Positions 44,397-53,567 of a stretch of DNA of 64,000 bases are shown here, one piece after another. The notes beneath the pieces are model-generated. The model worked only from the letters and a program-made list of their open reading frames with translations, did not search any database and was not told the origin of the DNA. The translations under genes and the position numbers were made by a program. The stretch is from OLB9 sp041392785. Its GTDB lineage: Bacteria > Bacteroidota > Bacteroidia > Chitinophagales > Saprospiraceae. The stretch spans positions 1 through 64,000 of the forward strand of contig JAWKLK010000006.1 in NCBI GenBank assembly GCA_041392785.1, read 5' to 3'. How positions within the stretch are numbered: position 1 is the stretch's first letter; every line of letters begins with the position of its first letter.

Positions 44397-45431
44397 ATGA
44401 TGTCGGGTATCAAATCATATAATTCTAAGATCAAAGTATGGTTATACATAGGTCTAGTAATGGTAGTATTTCAGTTAGTCATCGGTGCTGTTACAAGATT
44501 GACTGAGGCAGGACTTTCTATCACAAAATGGGATGTGGTAAGTGGGACTTTACCTCCGATGAGTGATAGTGAATGGCAATCAATGTTTGATTTATACAAG
44601 GAAACTCCACAGTTTGAAAAAATAAATGAAGGTATGACATTATCAGAATTTAAATTTATATTTTTTTGGGAATATTTACATCGACTTTGGGCAAGAATTA
44701 TGGGGTTTGTGTTTATAATTCCATTCATATATTTTTTGACCAAAGGTTGGCTAGATAAAGATGTAAGGAAACGATTGTCATGGGTTGTTTTACTGGCTGC
44801 ATTGGCTGCTATTTTTGGATGGATTATGGTGGCAAGTGGATTAGTAAACAGACCTTGGGTCAATGCCTACAAATTGTCAATTCATTTATTACTTGGAATT
44901 TCTGTTTATAGCGCATTAGTTAAAGTAATATATTTTGTACATAATGGGGAAAGAAAAGTGAATATGCCTGGCATACAATCTATTTTGACTTTATTTATTG
45001 TATTTTTGGTTTTACAGATATTTTTGGGAGGAATGATGTCTGGTATGAAAGCTGCTTTGGTGTATCCTACGTGGCCTAAGATGTTGGGTGAATGGATACC
45101 GAGTGTTTTATTTGATGCTGACAATTGGAGGTTGGATAATTTTGTGTGGTATGACAGCAATACTTTTATGTTTGCAATGGTTCAATTTTTTCACAGGATG
45201 AACGGTTACTTCATGTTGATATTGGGAATGATTTTGGGTTATAAATTGGTGCAATATGGAGATGTAAGGATAGGTGTGGGGATGGTAGTTTCATTATTGG
45301 TTCAAGTGATGATAGGAATCACTATTTTGATATTTTCAGCAGTAGAAGTTCCAGTGTTTACAGGGAGTTTACACCATATGATGGTGATAGTAATTGCCGG
45401 ATTAGCAACATGGATGCATAGTAAATTGTAG
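44397..45431 (+). CDS. ctaA: Heme A synthase (CtaA/COX15)
   Basis: An inner-membrane enzyme that oxidises the C8 methyl of haem O to haem A for cytochrome aa3-type oxidases. Eight hydrophobic helices can be drawn. The haem-ligand histidines are visible in EYLHRLWARIMGF, YKLSIHLLLGI, FFHRMNGYFM and GSLHHMMVIV. The family N-terminus is QLVIGAVTRLTEAGLSITKWDVVSG, followed by PPMSDSEW. 344 residues is typical. Two adjacent ATG codons start it. Its presence implies aerobic respiration with an A-type oxidase. Confidence 0.94.
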   Translation: MMSGIKSYNSKIKVWLYIGLVMVVFQLVIGAVTRLTEAGLSITKWDVVSGTLPPMSDSEWQSMFDLYKETPQFEKINEGMTLSEFKFIFFWEYLHRLWARIMGFVFIIPFIYFLTKGWLDKDVRKRLSWVVLLAALAAIFGWIMVASGLVNRPWVNAYKLSIHLLLGISVYSALVKVIYFVHNGERKVNMPGIQSILTLFIVFLVLQIFLGGMMSGMKAALVYPTWPKMLGEWIPSVLFDADNWRLDNFVWYDSNTFMFAMVQFFHRMNGYFMLILGMILGYKLVQYGDVRIGVGMVVSLLVQVMIGITILIFSAVEVPVFTGSLHHMMVIVIAGLATWMHSKL

Positions 45432-45514
45432 AAAATGATGTTGGTGTCAGCGAGTTTATTATATTTGCTTTTATTTTAAGTATGTTGAGAAAATAATGTT
45501 ATATAAATTTGAGC

Positions 45515-46327
45515 ATGAATAACATAGAAGTAAAAAGTGAAGGTGAATTCAAGTATATTGAATCAAATCCAGATGCGCCTGTTACTCTTATACTTTTGCA
45601 TGGATTGATGGGGGCATTAAGTAATTTTGAAGGTATCATAAGTAATTTTGGAAAAAAATTTAATGTTGCTGTACCTATACTTCCTTTGTTTGATATATCA
45701 CTTAGACATATTTCGGTGAGTAGGTTGGTGACTTATGTTAGCGAATTTGTAGAATATAAAGGATATCAAGACTTCTATATTTTAGGAAATTCATTAGGAG
45801 GTCACATAGCTCAAATGTATACTATGGAGAACCCACATAAAGTCAAAGGGTTAATACTTACTGGGAGTAGTGGTTTATTTGAAAGTGCGATGGGTAACAC
45901 CTTTCCTAAGAGAGGTAATAAAGAGTATATAAGGAAAAAGACTGAGAGTGTGTTTTACGATCCAAAAGTAGCGACTGAAGAATTGGTTGATGAAGTGTTC
46001 AGTACTGTTACGGACTTGAGGAAGGCAATGAATGTAGTAGCATTGGCAAAAAGTGCAGTTCGCCATAATTTGGAAGATAAACTATATCAAATTACGATAC
46101 CTACACTTTTGATTTGGGGTATACAAGATGAGGTGACACCATTATGGGTTGGTGAAAAATTTCATGAAATGCTGATCAATTCGGAGTTAGTAAAAGTTGA
46201 TAAATGTGGTCATGCGCCAATGATGGAAAAACCTGAAGTTTTTAATCAGGCTTTGGAGTGTTTTATTGGTCGAGTCGAAAGTGGAAAATTCTATTCAGAA
46301 AAGAAAGAGGCTAGAGTAGTAGAATAA
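45515..46327 (+). CDS. Alpha/beta-fold hydrolase
   Basis: Cytoplasmic alpha/beta hydrolase of about 270 residues. The oxyanion region is ILLHGLMGALSNF. The nucleophile elbow is GNSLGGHIA. The acid is Asp in WGIQDEVTP, and the His is in DKCGHAPMMEKP. Cap-domain sequence gives no clear substrate. I chose the ATG at 45515 (MNNIEVKSEG); an in-frame TTG at 45509 adds two residues. A hairpin terminator follows the stop directly. Confidence 0.85.
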   Translation: MNNIEVKSEGEFKYIESNPDAPVTLILLHGLMGALSNFEGIISNFGKKFNVAVPILPLFDISLRHISVSRLVTYVSEFVEYKGYQDFYILGNSLGGHIAQMYTMENPHKVKGLILTGSSGLFESAMGNTFPKRGNKEYIRKKTESVFYDPKVATEELVDEVFSTVTDLRKAMNVVALAKSAVRHNLEDKLYQITIPTLLIWGIQDEVTPLWVGEKFHEMLINSELVKVDKCGHAPMMEKPEVFNQALECFIGRVESGKFYSEKKEARVVE

Positions 46328-46359
46328 AAAAAGGCCGGCGAATAATCACCGACCTTTTT
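46326..46359. terminator. Bidirectional hairpin terminator
   Basis: The sequence AAAAAAGGCCGGCGA ... TCACCGACCTTTTT forms a stem with two mismatches and a four-base loop, flanked by an A-run and a T-run. It lies between the converging hydrolase gene (plus) and the unknown secreted-protein gene (minus). Confidence 0.75.
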
Positions 46360-46440
46360 GCTAATTTATTTATCACTACAAAGATATGATTTTCTTTTAT
46401 TTTAATACAAATTTTTAATTTATTTTAAAATTTATTTGAA

Positions 46441-46456
46441 TGTTCCACGTGGAACA
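46441..46456. other. parS-like ParB binding site
   Basis: The 16-base perfect palindrome TGTTCCACGTGGAACA fits the consensus TGTTNCACGTGNAACA at every fixed position. It sits directly beyond the stop codon of the gene at 46457, 2.2 kb from the DnaA-box cluster. A second match is at 50567. Confidence 0.8.
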
Positions 46457-47899
46457 TTATTGATGACTCACAATTTCTATAAGCTCACTTTTTTGAGTAT
46501 CAGAATTCAAGATAATAATTTCTTTTTTTCCATTCAACATATAAGACAATGCAATAGTAGCTGGTGGATTTCTACCCATATCATCAGCATGTAGTAAGAG
46601 AAAGTTTTTTCCATTAGAATTGAGTTGAACATTGAAAGTATATGGAGTTGCAGATATTTCATATTTTTCAATTATCCAATCACCGTTAAAGCTAATAGAG
46701 ACAATATCCTTATCTATTATCTTATGGTCATACATCTTGAATTCTACCACATTCGAATCTACCTGTATTGTCCTATCTGCGATTACCACATTTCGGCCTT
46801 TTATCGACGTAGGAATCTTTTCTATCAAGGGATCAGAAGAAGCTAAGGATGTATTCTCAGTAAGAATCTTAGGATAGACTATTTTTAAGTAATGCGGCAT
46901 TTCTAAGTATTTTATAAGATTTTTGTCTAATACTGAAGAAATAATATTCAATTCCTTAGCTAATCCACTTCCATCCGCATATCTATTCAGTTTTTCCAAC
47001 AAAACAAAATTATAGTAGTAGTAATATTTATCCAACAATTTATACTTTTCTGGTAATGACTCAGCATTGATAAAATCTTCTAATGTTTTTTGTATAAAAT
47101 TTATGTCGGACTTCGTGTTAGTTATGGCTGATTGCATTACTGGATTCAATAATTTTGGGTCATTGACACTATTTAAAGTAAATGAATTAAAAGCTTTTTT
47201 GCTATTAAGGAATTTTGAGTACTTTTCTGAAAAACTACCATCATCCTTTGAATATAAATCTTTCAAAACTTCTATAACGTCTAAATATAGTGTATTATAA
47301 ACTAAGAAAAATTCGGTGTATTTTGAATTTCTTGAACCCCTCAAATTGTTAAGGATTTTTTCTAGTTCCTTTTGCTCATTATAAAAATCATAGAACAACG
47401 ATACTGCTTCTTCTAACTTATCGTACACGATGCTAATGTGTTCTCTTTTCTCAAGATCTAGAGACTTAATTAACTTTTCTACATCAAAACGCATTTCATT
47501 CAATTTGAAAGTAATGTTATGCATGTTTAATGCTATAGCTTGCAGTGACTGGTCTAAGGTTGGATTAAGGATATTTTTGTTTTTCAGTATGGTTTTATAA
47601 ATTGAATCTGGTGATATTTTGTAGTAAAAATGATCCCGATCAATAAAAATGTTTTCTATTACATCCATGTTTGAGTATGAATTAATCTGAGCATTTGGTA
47701 AACCAACATACTTATTTATTTCACGATTGTTCATATCAAATAATCGTTGAATAATCCATAATCCATGGATATTTTCATTGACATAGTCTACGTATAGATT
47801 TACCACTTTGGCTTGTTCTGGCGTAAGGGAATTTTGTGCATTCGCTTTTCCCGAAAAGAGAAAACATGAAATAAATAAAATAACTAAAGATCTATTCAT
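46457..47899 (-). CDS. Secreted protein of unknown function
   Basis: A 480-residue protein with a clear signal peptide (about residues 1-21, ending SGKANAQ). The middle (residues 90-330) is mostly helical and rich in Lys/Glu/Leu with coiled-coil-like stretches (LEEAVSLFYDFYNEQKELEKIL). The last 130 residues are beta-rich (NVVIADRTIQVDSNVVEFKMYDHKIIDKD, FLLLHADDMGRNPPATIAL). No sorting domain or known motif is recognisable. It is the last gene before the terminator, with the parS-like site touching its stop codon. Confidence 0.75.
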   Translation of the reverse strand: MNRSLVILFISCFLFSGKANAQNSLTPEQAKVVNLYVDYVNENIHGLWIIQRLFDMNNREINKYVGLPNAQINSYSNMDVIENIFIDRDHFYYKISPDSIYKTILKNKNILNPTLDQSLQAIALNMHNITFKLNEMRFDVEKLIKSLDLEKREHISIVYDKLEEAVSLFYDFYNEQKELEKILNNLRGSRNSKYTEFFLVYNTLYLDVIEVLKDLYSKDDGSFSEKYSKFLNSKKAFNSFTLNSVNDPKLLNPVMQSAITNTKSDINFIQKTLEDFINAESLPEKYKLLDKYYYYYNFVLLEKLNRYADGSGLAKELNIISSVLDKNLIKYLEMPHYLKIVYPKILTENTSLASSDPLIEKIPTSIKGRNVVIADRTIQVDSNVVEFKMYDHKIIDKDIVSISFNGDWIIEKYEISATPYTFNVQLNSNGKNFLLLHADDMGRNPPATIALSYMLNGKKEIIILNSDTQKSELIEIVSHQ

Positions 47900-47991
47900 T
47901 TTGAATCGAATTATATAATTGCATACATGACGAAATATCTCTTGTTTTGATTATTATAAATGGTGTTTTAACCAAATATTATCAAATCAAG

Positions 47992-48555
47992 CTATCCTTT
48001 TTTCACATATTTAGTGAGAATGACGATTTGTTGGTCATTTACTTTACCTTCTATTTGCTCAGGATTATCTTCTACTAGATATATTTTTTTGACCAATGTT
48101 CCGCGTTTTGCAGTAAAATTGGCACCTTTTACATCCAAGTCTTTGATCAAGATGACACTATCACCATTTTGTAAGACATTACCATTGCTATCTATATGTG
48201 CAATATTTGATTGGCCCTTTTCTGCCCACTCTTGTGTCTCTTCATCGAGATATACCATACCAATCAGATCCTGAGCCCAAGGTTGATCTGTCATGCCTTT
48301 AATTAATCTATATGAGGTGACTTGTACTGCAGGGACATGAGACCAAATAGCATCATTCAAACATCGCCAATAGTCGGGATCTAAATGAGATTCATTGGAT
48401 AATTTTTCGGCACATGTACTACATAGGGCTACTTGTTCATCTATGGTTTCCCCGGTTTTTGGTGGAACTGTATACGATCTTAAGTCATCTGACTTTTGAC
48501 ATAATTCGCATTTACCTTCGCACCTTTCTAAAAGTGCTGTACTAATGATTTCCAT
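47992..48555 (-). CDS. phnA: PhnA family zinc-ribbon protein
   Basis: A 187-residue member of the PhnA (alkylphosphonate-named) family. The zinc-binding cysteines are in ERCEGKCELC (C12, C16, C19) and ALCSTCAEKL. The C-terminal PhnA domain follows: SNGNVLQNGDSVILIKDLDVKGANFTAKRGTLVKKI. Despite the name, a role in phosphonate breakdown is not supported for this family; function is unknown. The start overlaps the tmk end by 14 bases. Confidence 0.87.
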   Translation of the reverse strand: MEIISTALLERCEGKCELCQKSDDLRSYTVPPKTGETIDEQVALCSTCAEKLSNESHLDPDYWRCLNDAIWSHVPAVQVTSYRLIKGMTDQPWAQDLIGMVYLDEETQEWAEKGQSNIAHIDSNGNVLQNGDSVILIKDLDVKGANFTAKRGTLVKKIYLVEDNPEQIEGKVNDQQIVILTKYVKKG

Positions 48556-49174
48556 TGATTACTATTTTTAATTTGTTTATGATATCTTGATGAATGGATT
48601 CTACATCCTTTTGCCCATCTATACTGATTATTGTCTCGGTATGTTGATACATATCGATTATTTGATTGTATGCTTTGGATACAGATTTTAAATTTTCAAT
48701 ATTCTCGTACATTTCAGTTGCGATATTGCGCGATGAAATGCGCTGGATACTTTCTTCTGGAGAAATGTTAATATAAATGTGCACATCGGGTTTAAGTGTT
48801 TCCATCGCCTTCACATTTAATGCTTGCACCCAATCCATTGACACATGTACGCTGTGATACGCTAGTGAGGAGAGATAGTATCTATCACAAAGGACTATCA
48901 CTCCATTCTCAACCAATCCTTTCATACCATAGACACTATTAAGAATATGATCTAGTCTATCAGCGGCAAAGAGAGCCGCTATGACATGTTGATCACCTTC
49001 TAAGTTTCCAGAAAAAATATCTCTGATAGTTTTACCAATTCTGTTATTGGTCGGCTCTGCTGTGACATGAACTTGATAACCAAGGCTTTCAAAGTACCGA
49101 GCTAAAAGATGAATCTGTGTAGATTTTCCACTACCATCTATCCCTTCGAATACAATTAATTTTCCTCTTGGCAT
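48542..49174 (-). CDS. tmk: Thymidylate kinase
   Basis: It phosphorylates dTMP to dTDP. The P-loop is FEGIDGSGKST (about residues 9-19), then the TAEPT substrate word, LFAADRLDH, LCDRYYLSSLAYH (the DRY motif) and the LID stretch RISSRN. 210 residues is the normal length. It sits between queG (19-base overlap) and phnA (14-base overlap) in a tightly packed minus-strand operon. Confidence 0.93.
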   Translation of the reverse strand: MPRGKLIVFEGIDGSGKSTQIHLLARYFESLGYQVHVTAEPTNNRIGKTIRDIFSGNLEGDQHVIAALFAADRLDHILNSVYGMKGLVENGVIVLCDRYYLSSLAYHSVHVSMDWVQALNVKAMETLKPDVHIYINISPEESIQRISSRNIATEMYENIENLKSVSKAYNQIIDMYQHTETIISIDGQKDVESIHQDIINKLKIVINGNH

Positions 49175-50112
49175 GAATCAGAATTTTTGGATAAAAAATG
49201 AATATTTCGCATCAGGCCAGTATATTTTGTCCTTTTGATTGGGCTATCTTTAAACATGGTTCGGAATGTATCTTCTGACATAGCTAGCCATTCATCCATA
49301 GTTAAATCCATCAGACCAGGCAATGGTTGAAGGTTGGGATCACTATGTGGAATTGAAAACCTATTCCAAGGACAAACATCTTGGCATATATCACAACCGA
49401 AAGCCCAACCACCCATCTTACCATTGAAATTTTGGGGAAGAGCTTCTTTGTACTCGATAGTTAGATATGATATACATCTGTTACTATCTAAAAGGTAACC
49501 TTCTGCACTAATTGCTTCAGTAGGACATGCTTCAATACATTTTCTACATGTGCCACAATAGTTTTTAATGGGGCTATCAAATACGACAGGCAGATCGCAG
49601 ATGATTTCACACAGAAAAAAGAAGGATCCACGTTTAGGATGGATAAGTAAGGTATTTTTTCCTACCCAGCCATGACCTGACCGCAAAGCTAAATCTCGCT
49701 CTAAAATGGGTGCTGAATCCACAAAACTTCTAGCTATGAAATCTCCAAATTCACTTTTCATCCATATCAAAAGTTGGGTAAGTTTTTGTTTTACAATGTT
49801 GTGATAATCCTTACCGAATGCGTAGGAGGCAATTCTTGGAGCTTTTTCGACCTTTTGTTTCGCACTAGAATAGTAATTATATGAAAGGGTAATGACAGAT
49901 GTAGCGCCTGGTACTAGCTTACTAGGGTCAACGCGTTTATCAAAATGATTTTCCATATATTGCATATCTCCGTGCAATCCTTGCTTTAACCATTGTTCCA
50001 ACCTTTTTGCTTCTGCATCCATATGTTCTGCTTTAGTAAATGAAACATTCAGGAAGCCCATTTCTATTGCTTTAGAGCGTATCTTATGTGTGATGAGATC
50101 ACTTTGCATCAA
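49156..50112 (-). CDS. queG: Epoxyqueuosine reductase QueG
   Basis: A cobalamin- and iron-sulfur-dependent enzyme for the last step of queuosine synthesis in tRNA. Seen: IASYAFGKDYHNIVKQKL, FVDSAPILERDLALRSG, GWVGKNTLLI, then two 4Fe-4S sets: YCGTCRKCIEACPTEAI and FGCDICQDVCPWN. The HEAT-like tail of longer QueG proteins is absent, as in short forms (318 residues here). Its start overlaps the stop of the EEP-domain gene by four bases. Confidence 0.93.
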   Translation of the reverse strand: MMQSDLITHKIRSKAIEMGFLNVSFTKAEHMDAEAKRLEQWLKQGLHGDMQYMENHFDKRVDPSKLVPGATSVITLSYNYYSSAKQKVEKAPRIASYAFGKDYHNIVKQKLTQLLIWMKSEFGDFIARSFVDSAPILERDLALRSGHGWVGKNTLLIHPKRGSFFFLCEIICDLPVVFDSPIKNYCGTCRKCIEACPTEAISAEGYLLDSNRCISYLTIEYKEALPQNFNGKMGGWAFGCDICQDVCPWNRFSIPHSDPNLQPLPGLMDLTMDEWLAMSEDTFRTMFKDSPIKRTKYTGLMRNIHFLSKNSDSCQEEN

Positions 50113-51800
50113 TAAAATACCTTTTGCGTATATATTTTATCTTGCGTCACTAAGCTCACCAACCAGATTTTATTAAGTGTTTGCACTTTTTCAAATAAAA
50201 GATATTCTTTTTTATCTGATTGCATTTTTATGCGATCTATGACGTGTCCCAATGTATTTGAAATCTGTATATAACCTTTTGTTTGTTCTTCTGATAATAT
50301 GATGCGTGGCTCAGGATGGTAATTTATTCTGAAGACAGTATTAGTTTCTGCTTCAATAGTTTGAGTGGTACTAGTAATCTCGAAATCAGAAATTATAGGA
50401 AGATGATCCGAGACGGTAGTACAGTCATCAAACTGTACACCTGCTTCCGCTTGTTCTTGTGCTGTCAATGATTGAGAATCAAATGTGAATGCATTGACAG
50501 CATTTAATTGGGAATCAGAATAAAACATGAAATCCAATCTTCCTGGTGGATACGATGAGAAACCATTGTTCCACGTGAAACAAAATGGTTTTTTTATCAC
50601 AAAAGGTTGTAAATCAGTAAAATATGTATTATCCCAATCTGGTTTAAAATCAGGACCATACAGTGAATTATTATCAATGTCTCCAGTAATAAATGATTTC
50701 AATTGTGAATTATATCCAACTAAATTCATGTCTCCAGCTATAATGATAGGAGAATTCATAGGTATTTGAATAGATGAAATTCCATATCTTATATCTCTAA
50801 TGAAGGACATAAGCTTGTCTATTTCATTTTGTCTATCTTCGTCATTTTCACAACATGGAAGATGTGCCATAATAAATAGAATACTTGTGTTTTCTTTTTT
50901 TATAACAAATAACCCATTGCCATCTACTGCTTTGTAACTCGTGATGGGGTATTTTGACACAACACGAATGTCGGGATTAACATCTGCGGTAAACCAATTT
51001 GTGACATTTGGGAGAGCACTCTTCAATATAGATACCACATCTAAAGCTTTATGATCATAGATTTCGCAAAATCCATAAATATCTGGGTCAATAAAATGGG
51101 CAATCCTCTTGAATGCCTGCGTGTTTTCAGAAATGAATATATTATCTTGGAGCACATTATAACTCATAACCCTAAGAAAATCGTCATCACCTTTTTGAAA
51201 ATTATATTTATTTGGTGCAGAAAATATATTGTCATTCAGAGTGTAATTGAATCCTCCAGTATCTGGTGCTTTGTCTCCACCACTGACATCATTATAAAAG
51301 GCCACTTTGATATTATTTTGTAACCCAGTGGTCACATTTGAGATGATTATTTTCCTATTTATACTTATCTCAAATATTTTGCTAGTCACAGTCGGAGCCG
51401 ACACTAATCCCAAATGATTATGATACACAAACGTGGATAAATTCGGTAAGAATAATTGTCCTATTCTATCTCCAAAATTAAAAGTCAATTCAGCACCAAC
51501 TCCATTTTTTATTGATCCTGTATTGATATTATTGTCAAAATCAATGGCCACACTCAAATTTTGATTCGACTGTAAATTGATTTCTTTATTAAGTTTAATA
51601 TATAGAAAAAGTCTTGATTCATCATTGGAAATCCTTACTTCTTCTATATCTAATCCATTGTTACCACCATCACCTTTTACGTCTGAGAATGATGCAGCAT
51701 TGTTTTCCCAATCTGAATAATTTTCATCAATGAAAATCTGACTTTGTCCAGATATAAAAAAACATAAAACTAAGGTTATGACCCAAAATGTTATCTTCAT
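50109..51800 (-). CDS. Secreted endonuclease/exonuclease/phosphatase (EEP) family protein with T9SS-like tail
   Basis: Start chosen at 51800 (MKITFWVITLVL), which opens a signal peptide ending ISGQSQ; a longer frame to 51941 runs into prfC and is not credible. Residues about 20-165 form a beta-sandwich resembling CBM9/DOMON-like carbohydrate-binding domains (RISNDESRLFLYIKLN). The EEP domain follows: LRVMSYNVLQ, DIYGFCEI, FIMAHLP, IIAGDMNLVG, RLDFMFYS and SDHLPIISDF, all catalytic words present. The last ~80 residues look like a type A sorting domain (GYIQISNTLGHVIDRI ... IYTQKVFY). An extracellular nuclease or phosphodiesterase is likely. A parS-like site lies inside the coding region. Confidence 0.85.
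   Translation of the reverse strand: MKITFWVITLVLCFFISGQSQIFIDENYSDWENNAASFSDVKGDGGNNGLDIEEVRISNDESRLFLYIKLNKEINLQSNQNLSVAIDFDNNINTGSIKNGVGAELTFNFGDRIGQLFLPNLSTFVYHNHLGLVSAPTVTSKIFEISINRKIIISNVTTGLQNNIKVAFYNDVSGGDKAPDTGGFNYTLNDNIFSAPNKYNFQKGDDDFLRVMSYNVLQDNIFISENTQAFKRIAHFIDPDIYGFCEIYDHKALDVVSILKSALPNVTNWFTADVNPDIRVVSKYPITSYKAVDGNGLFVIKKENTSILFIMAHLPCCENDEDRQNEIDKLMSFIRDIRYGISSIQIPMNSPIIIAGDMNLVGYNSQLKSFITGDIDNNSLYGPDFKPDWDNTYFTDLQPFVIKKPFCFTWNNGFSSYPPGRLDFMFYSDSQLNAVNAFTFDSQSLTAQEQAEAGVQFDDCTTVSDHLPIISDFEITSTTQTIEAETNTVFRINYHPEPRIILSEEQTKGYIQISNTLGHVIDRIKMQSDKKEYLLFEKVQTLNKIWLVSLVTQDKIYTQKVFY
50567..50582. other. Second parS-like ParB binding site
   Basis: TGTTCCACGTGAAACA matches TGTTNCACGTGNAACA at all fixed positions. 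It lies within the EEP-domain gene, where the minus strand encodes CFTWNN, so the site coexists with coding use. It is 6.3 kb from the DnaA-box cluster and 4.1 kb from the first parS-like site. Confidence 0.75.
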
Positions 51801-51804
51801 AAAT

Positions 51805-53385
51805 TTAAAATTCACTCGTAAAATAAAAGCGTATATCGGGATGGTTTTCTTGTGCCATCTTAAGAGTCCATGCGGATTCAGCAAGAAAAACCAATTTATT
51901 GTCTGTATCTCTTGCAATATCTTTCTTTCGTCTTTGTACAAATTCTTTCAAGACACTGGGATTATCAGAATCTACCCAACAAGCTTTGTATAATTGTACT
52001 GGTTCATAATCACAAGATGCACCATATTCATGTTTTAAACGATATTGGATCACATCGAATTGTAAGGCACCCACTGTACCGACAATTTTTCTTCCATTAT
52101 CTTCTTTTGTAAACAATTGTGCTACACCTTCATCCATAAGTTGGTCCAAACCTTTATTAAGTTGTTTGGTTTTCATGGGATCAGTGTTATTGACATACCT
52201 GAATTGTTCTGGAGAAAAACTTGGAATTCCTTTAAATTTCAATGATTCTCCTTCACTGAGGGAATCTCCTATTTTGAAATTTCCAGAGTCATATAAACCT
52301 ACTATATCTCCAGGAAACGCTTCATCAATTACTGATTTTTTTGAAGCCATGAAAGCAGTGGGATTTGAAAATTTCATATTCTTCCCTTGACGCACATGAA
52401 AATAGTTGGTATTCCTCTCAAACTTGCCCGAGCAAATCCTTAGGAAAGCAATCCTGTCTCTGTGCTTCGGATCCATATTAGCATGAATCTTGAAAACAAA
52501 CCCTGTGAATTTTTCTTCGTTTGGATTCACCCATCTTTCTTCTGTCTCCCTTGGCAAAGGATTCGGGGCTATATCTACAAAACAATCTAAAAGTTCTCTC
52601 ACTCCAAAATTATTGACAGCACTACCGAAGAAAACAGGGCATAAATCTCCTTTAAGATATGCTTCCTGTGAAAATTCCGGATAAACAGAAGTGATAATGT
52701 CAATATCGTGTTTCAATTCATCGGCTTCCATTCTACCTACAGTTTTCTCTAAAATTGGGTCATTTAAATCATGAATTTTTATCACATCTTCCCCTTGCTG
52801 CTTACTGTGAGCAGAGAATAGTATAAGGTTCTGTTCGTATAAACTATATACACCTTTGAATCTTTGACCCATGCCAACAGGCCAGCTCAAAGGAGTTACT
52901 TTAAGTCCTAGTTGGGTTTCTACCTCATCCAACAAATCAAAAGCATCTTTGCCTTCACGATCCAATTTATTAATAAATACAATGATAGGAGTATTTCTCA
53001 TCCTACTGACCTTGACAAGTTTTTCAGTTTGTTCTTCCACACCTTTGGCCACGTCAATGACAACAATGACGCTATCTACTGCCGTCAATGTTCGGTATGT
53101 ATCTTCAGCAAAATCCTTGTGACCTGGTGTATCAAGAATATTGATTTGCTTATCTCTATATTCAAAAGCCATAACGGAAGTTGCTACTGAAATTCCTCTC
53201 TGCTTTTCTATTTCCATAAAGTCAGATGTTGCGTGCTTTTTTATTTTATTGGATTTTACAGCACCTGCTTCTTGTATGGCACCACCAAATAATAATAATT
53301 TTTCAGTTAATGTCGTTTTACCGGCATCGGGATGTGATACAATACCAAAGGTTTTTCTTTTTTGCAATTCTGCCTCTAAACTCAT
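51805..53385 (-). CDS. prfC: Peptide chain release factor 3
   Basis: A GTPase that recycles RF1/RF2 after termination. G1 is SHPDAGKTTLTEKLL, followed by RGISVATSVM (switch I), DTPGHKDFAEDTYR (G3), INKLDREG (G4). The RF3-specific region PLSWPVGMG, GKNMKFSNPTAFMA and a C-terminal VGALQFDVIQYRL follow. 526 residues is the normal length. The gene leads the minus-strand set with the EEP gene, queG, tmk and phnA. Confidence 0.95.
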   Translation of the reverse strand: MSLEAELQKRKTFGIVSHPDAGKTTLTEKLLLFGGAIQEAGAVKSNKIKKHATSDFMEIEKQRGISVATSVMAFEYRDKQINILDTPGHKDFAEDTYRTLTAVDSVIVVIDVAKGVEEQTEKLVKVSRMRNTPIIVFINKLDREGKDAFDLLDEVETQLGLKVTPLSWPVGMGQRFKGVYSLYEQNLILFSAHSKQQGEDVIKIHDLNDPILEKTVGRMEADELKHDIDIITSVYPEFSQEAYLKGDLCPVFFGSAVNNFGVRELLDCFVDIAPNPLPRETEERWVNPNEEKFTGFVFKIHANMDPKHRDRIAFLRICSGKFERNTNYFHVRQGKNMKFSNPTAFMASKKSVIDEAFPGDIVGLYDSGNFKIGDSLSEGESLKFKGIPSFSPEQFRYVNNTDPMKTKQLNKGLDQLMDEGVAQLFTKEDNGRKIVGTVGALQFDVIQYRLKHEYGASCDYEPVQLYKACWVDSDNPSVLKEFVQRRKKDIARDTDNKLVFLAESAWTLKMAQENHPDIRFYFTSEF

Positions 53386-53438
53386 AAAAATTTTGTAAAG
53401 ATTGTATATAAAACTTATAAATTTCGAAAATTTTCGTG

Positions 53439-53446
53439 CAAAGGTA
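53439..53446 (-). promoter_or_regulatory. -7 promoter element candidate of prfC
   Basis: The minus strand reads TACCTTTG, matching TAnnTTTG, about 54 bases before the prfC ATG. No exact TTTG is found at -33. Confidence 0.42.
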
Positions 53447-53531
53447 AAGAATTTGCACTATGTGTGGAGATATTTGGGCTTAAGCCAAAAAACGATGGCC
53501 TAAAATATGGTAAGAATCATCAATAAAAATG

Positions 53532-53539
53532 TAATTTTG
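53532..53539 (+). promoter_or_regulatory. -7 promoter element candidate of the SPOR-protein/rodA pair
   Basis: TAATTTTG matches TAnnTTTG, 28 bases before the TTG start at 53568. No clear -33 TTTG. Confidence 0.4.
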
Positions 53540-53567
53540 TCATTTTTAAACAGTTAATAGAATTATT

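Noticed and set aside
44150..44422. A 90-codon plus-strand frame across the dtd-ctaA gap.
   Set aside because: It has low-complexity Asn/Phe-rich sequence, runs through several DnaA boxes and the ctaA promoter, and overlaps the ctaA start. It is an artefact of AT-rich DNA.
51801..51941. N-terminal extension of the EEP-domain protein to 51941.
   Set aside because: The extra 47 residues are in a frame overlapping the end of prfC and precede a textbook signal peptide that begins at 51800.
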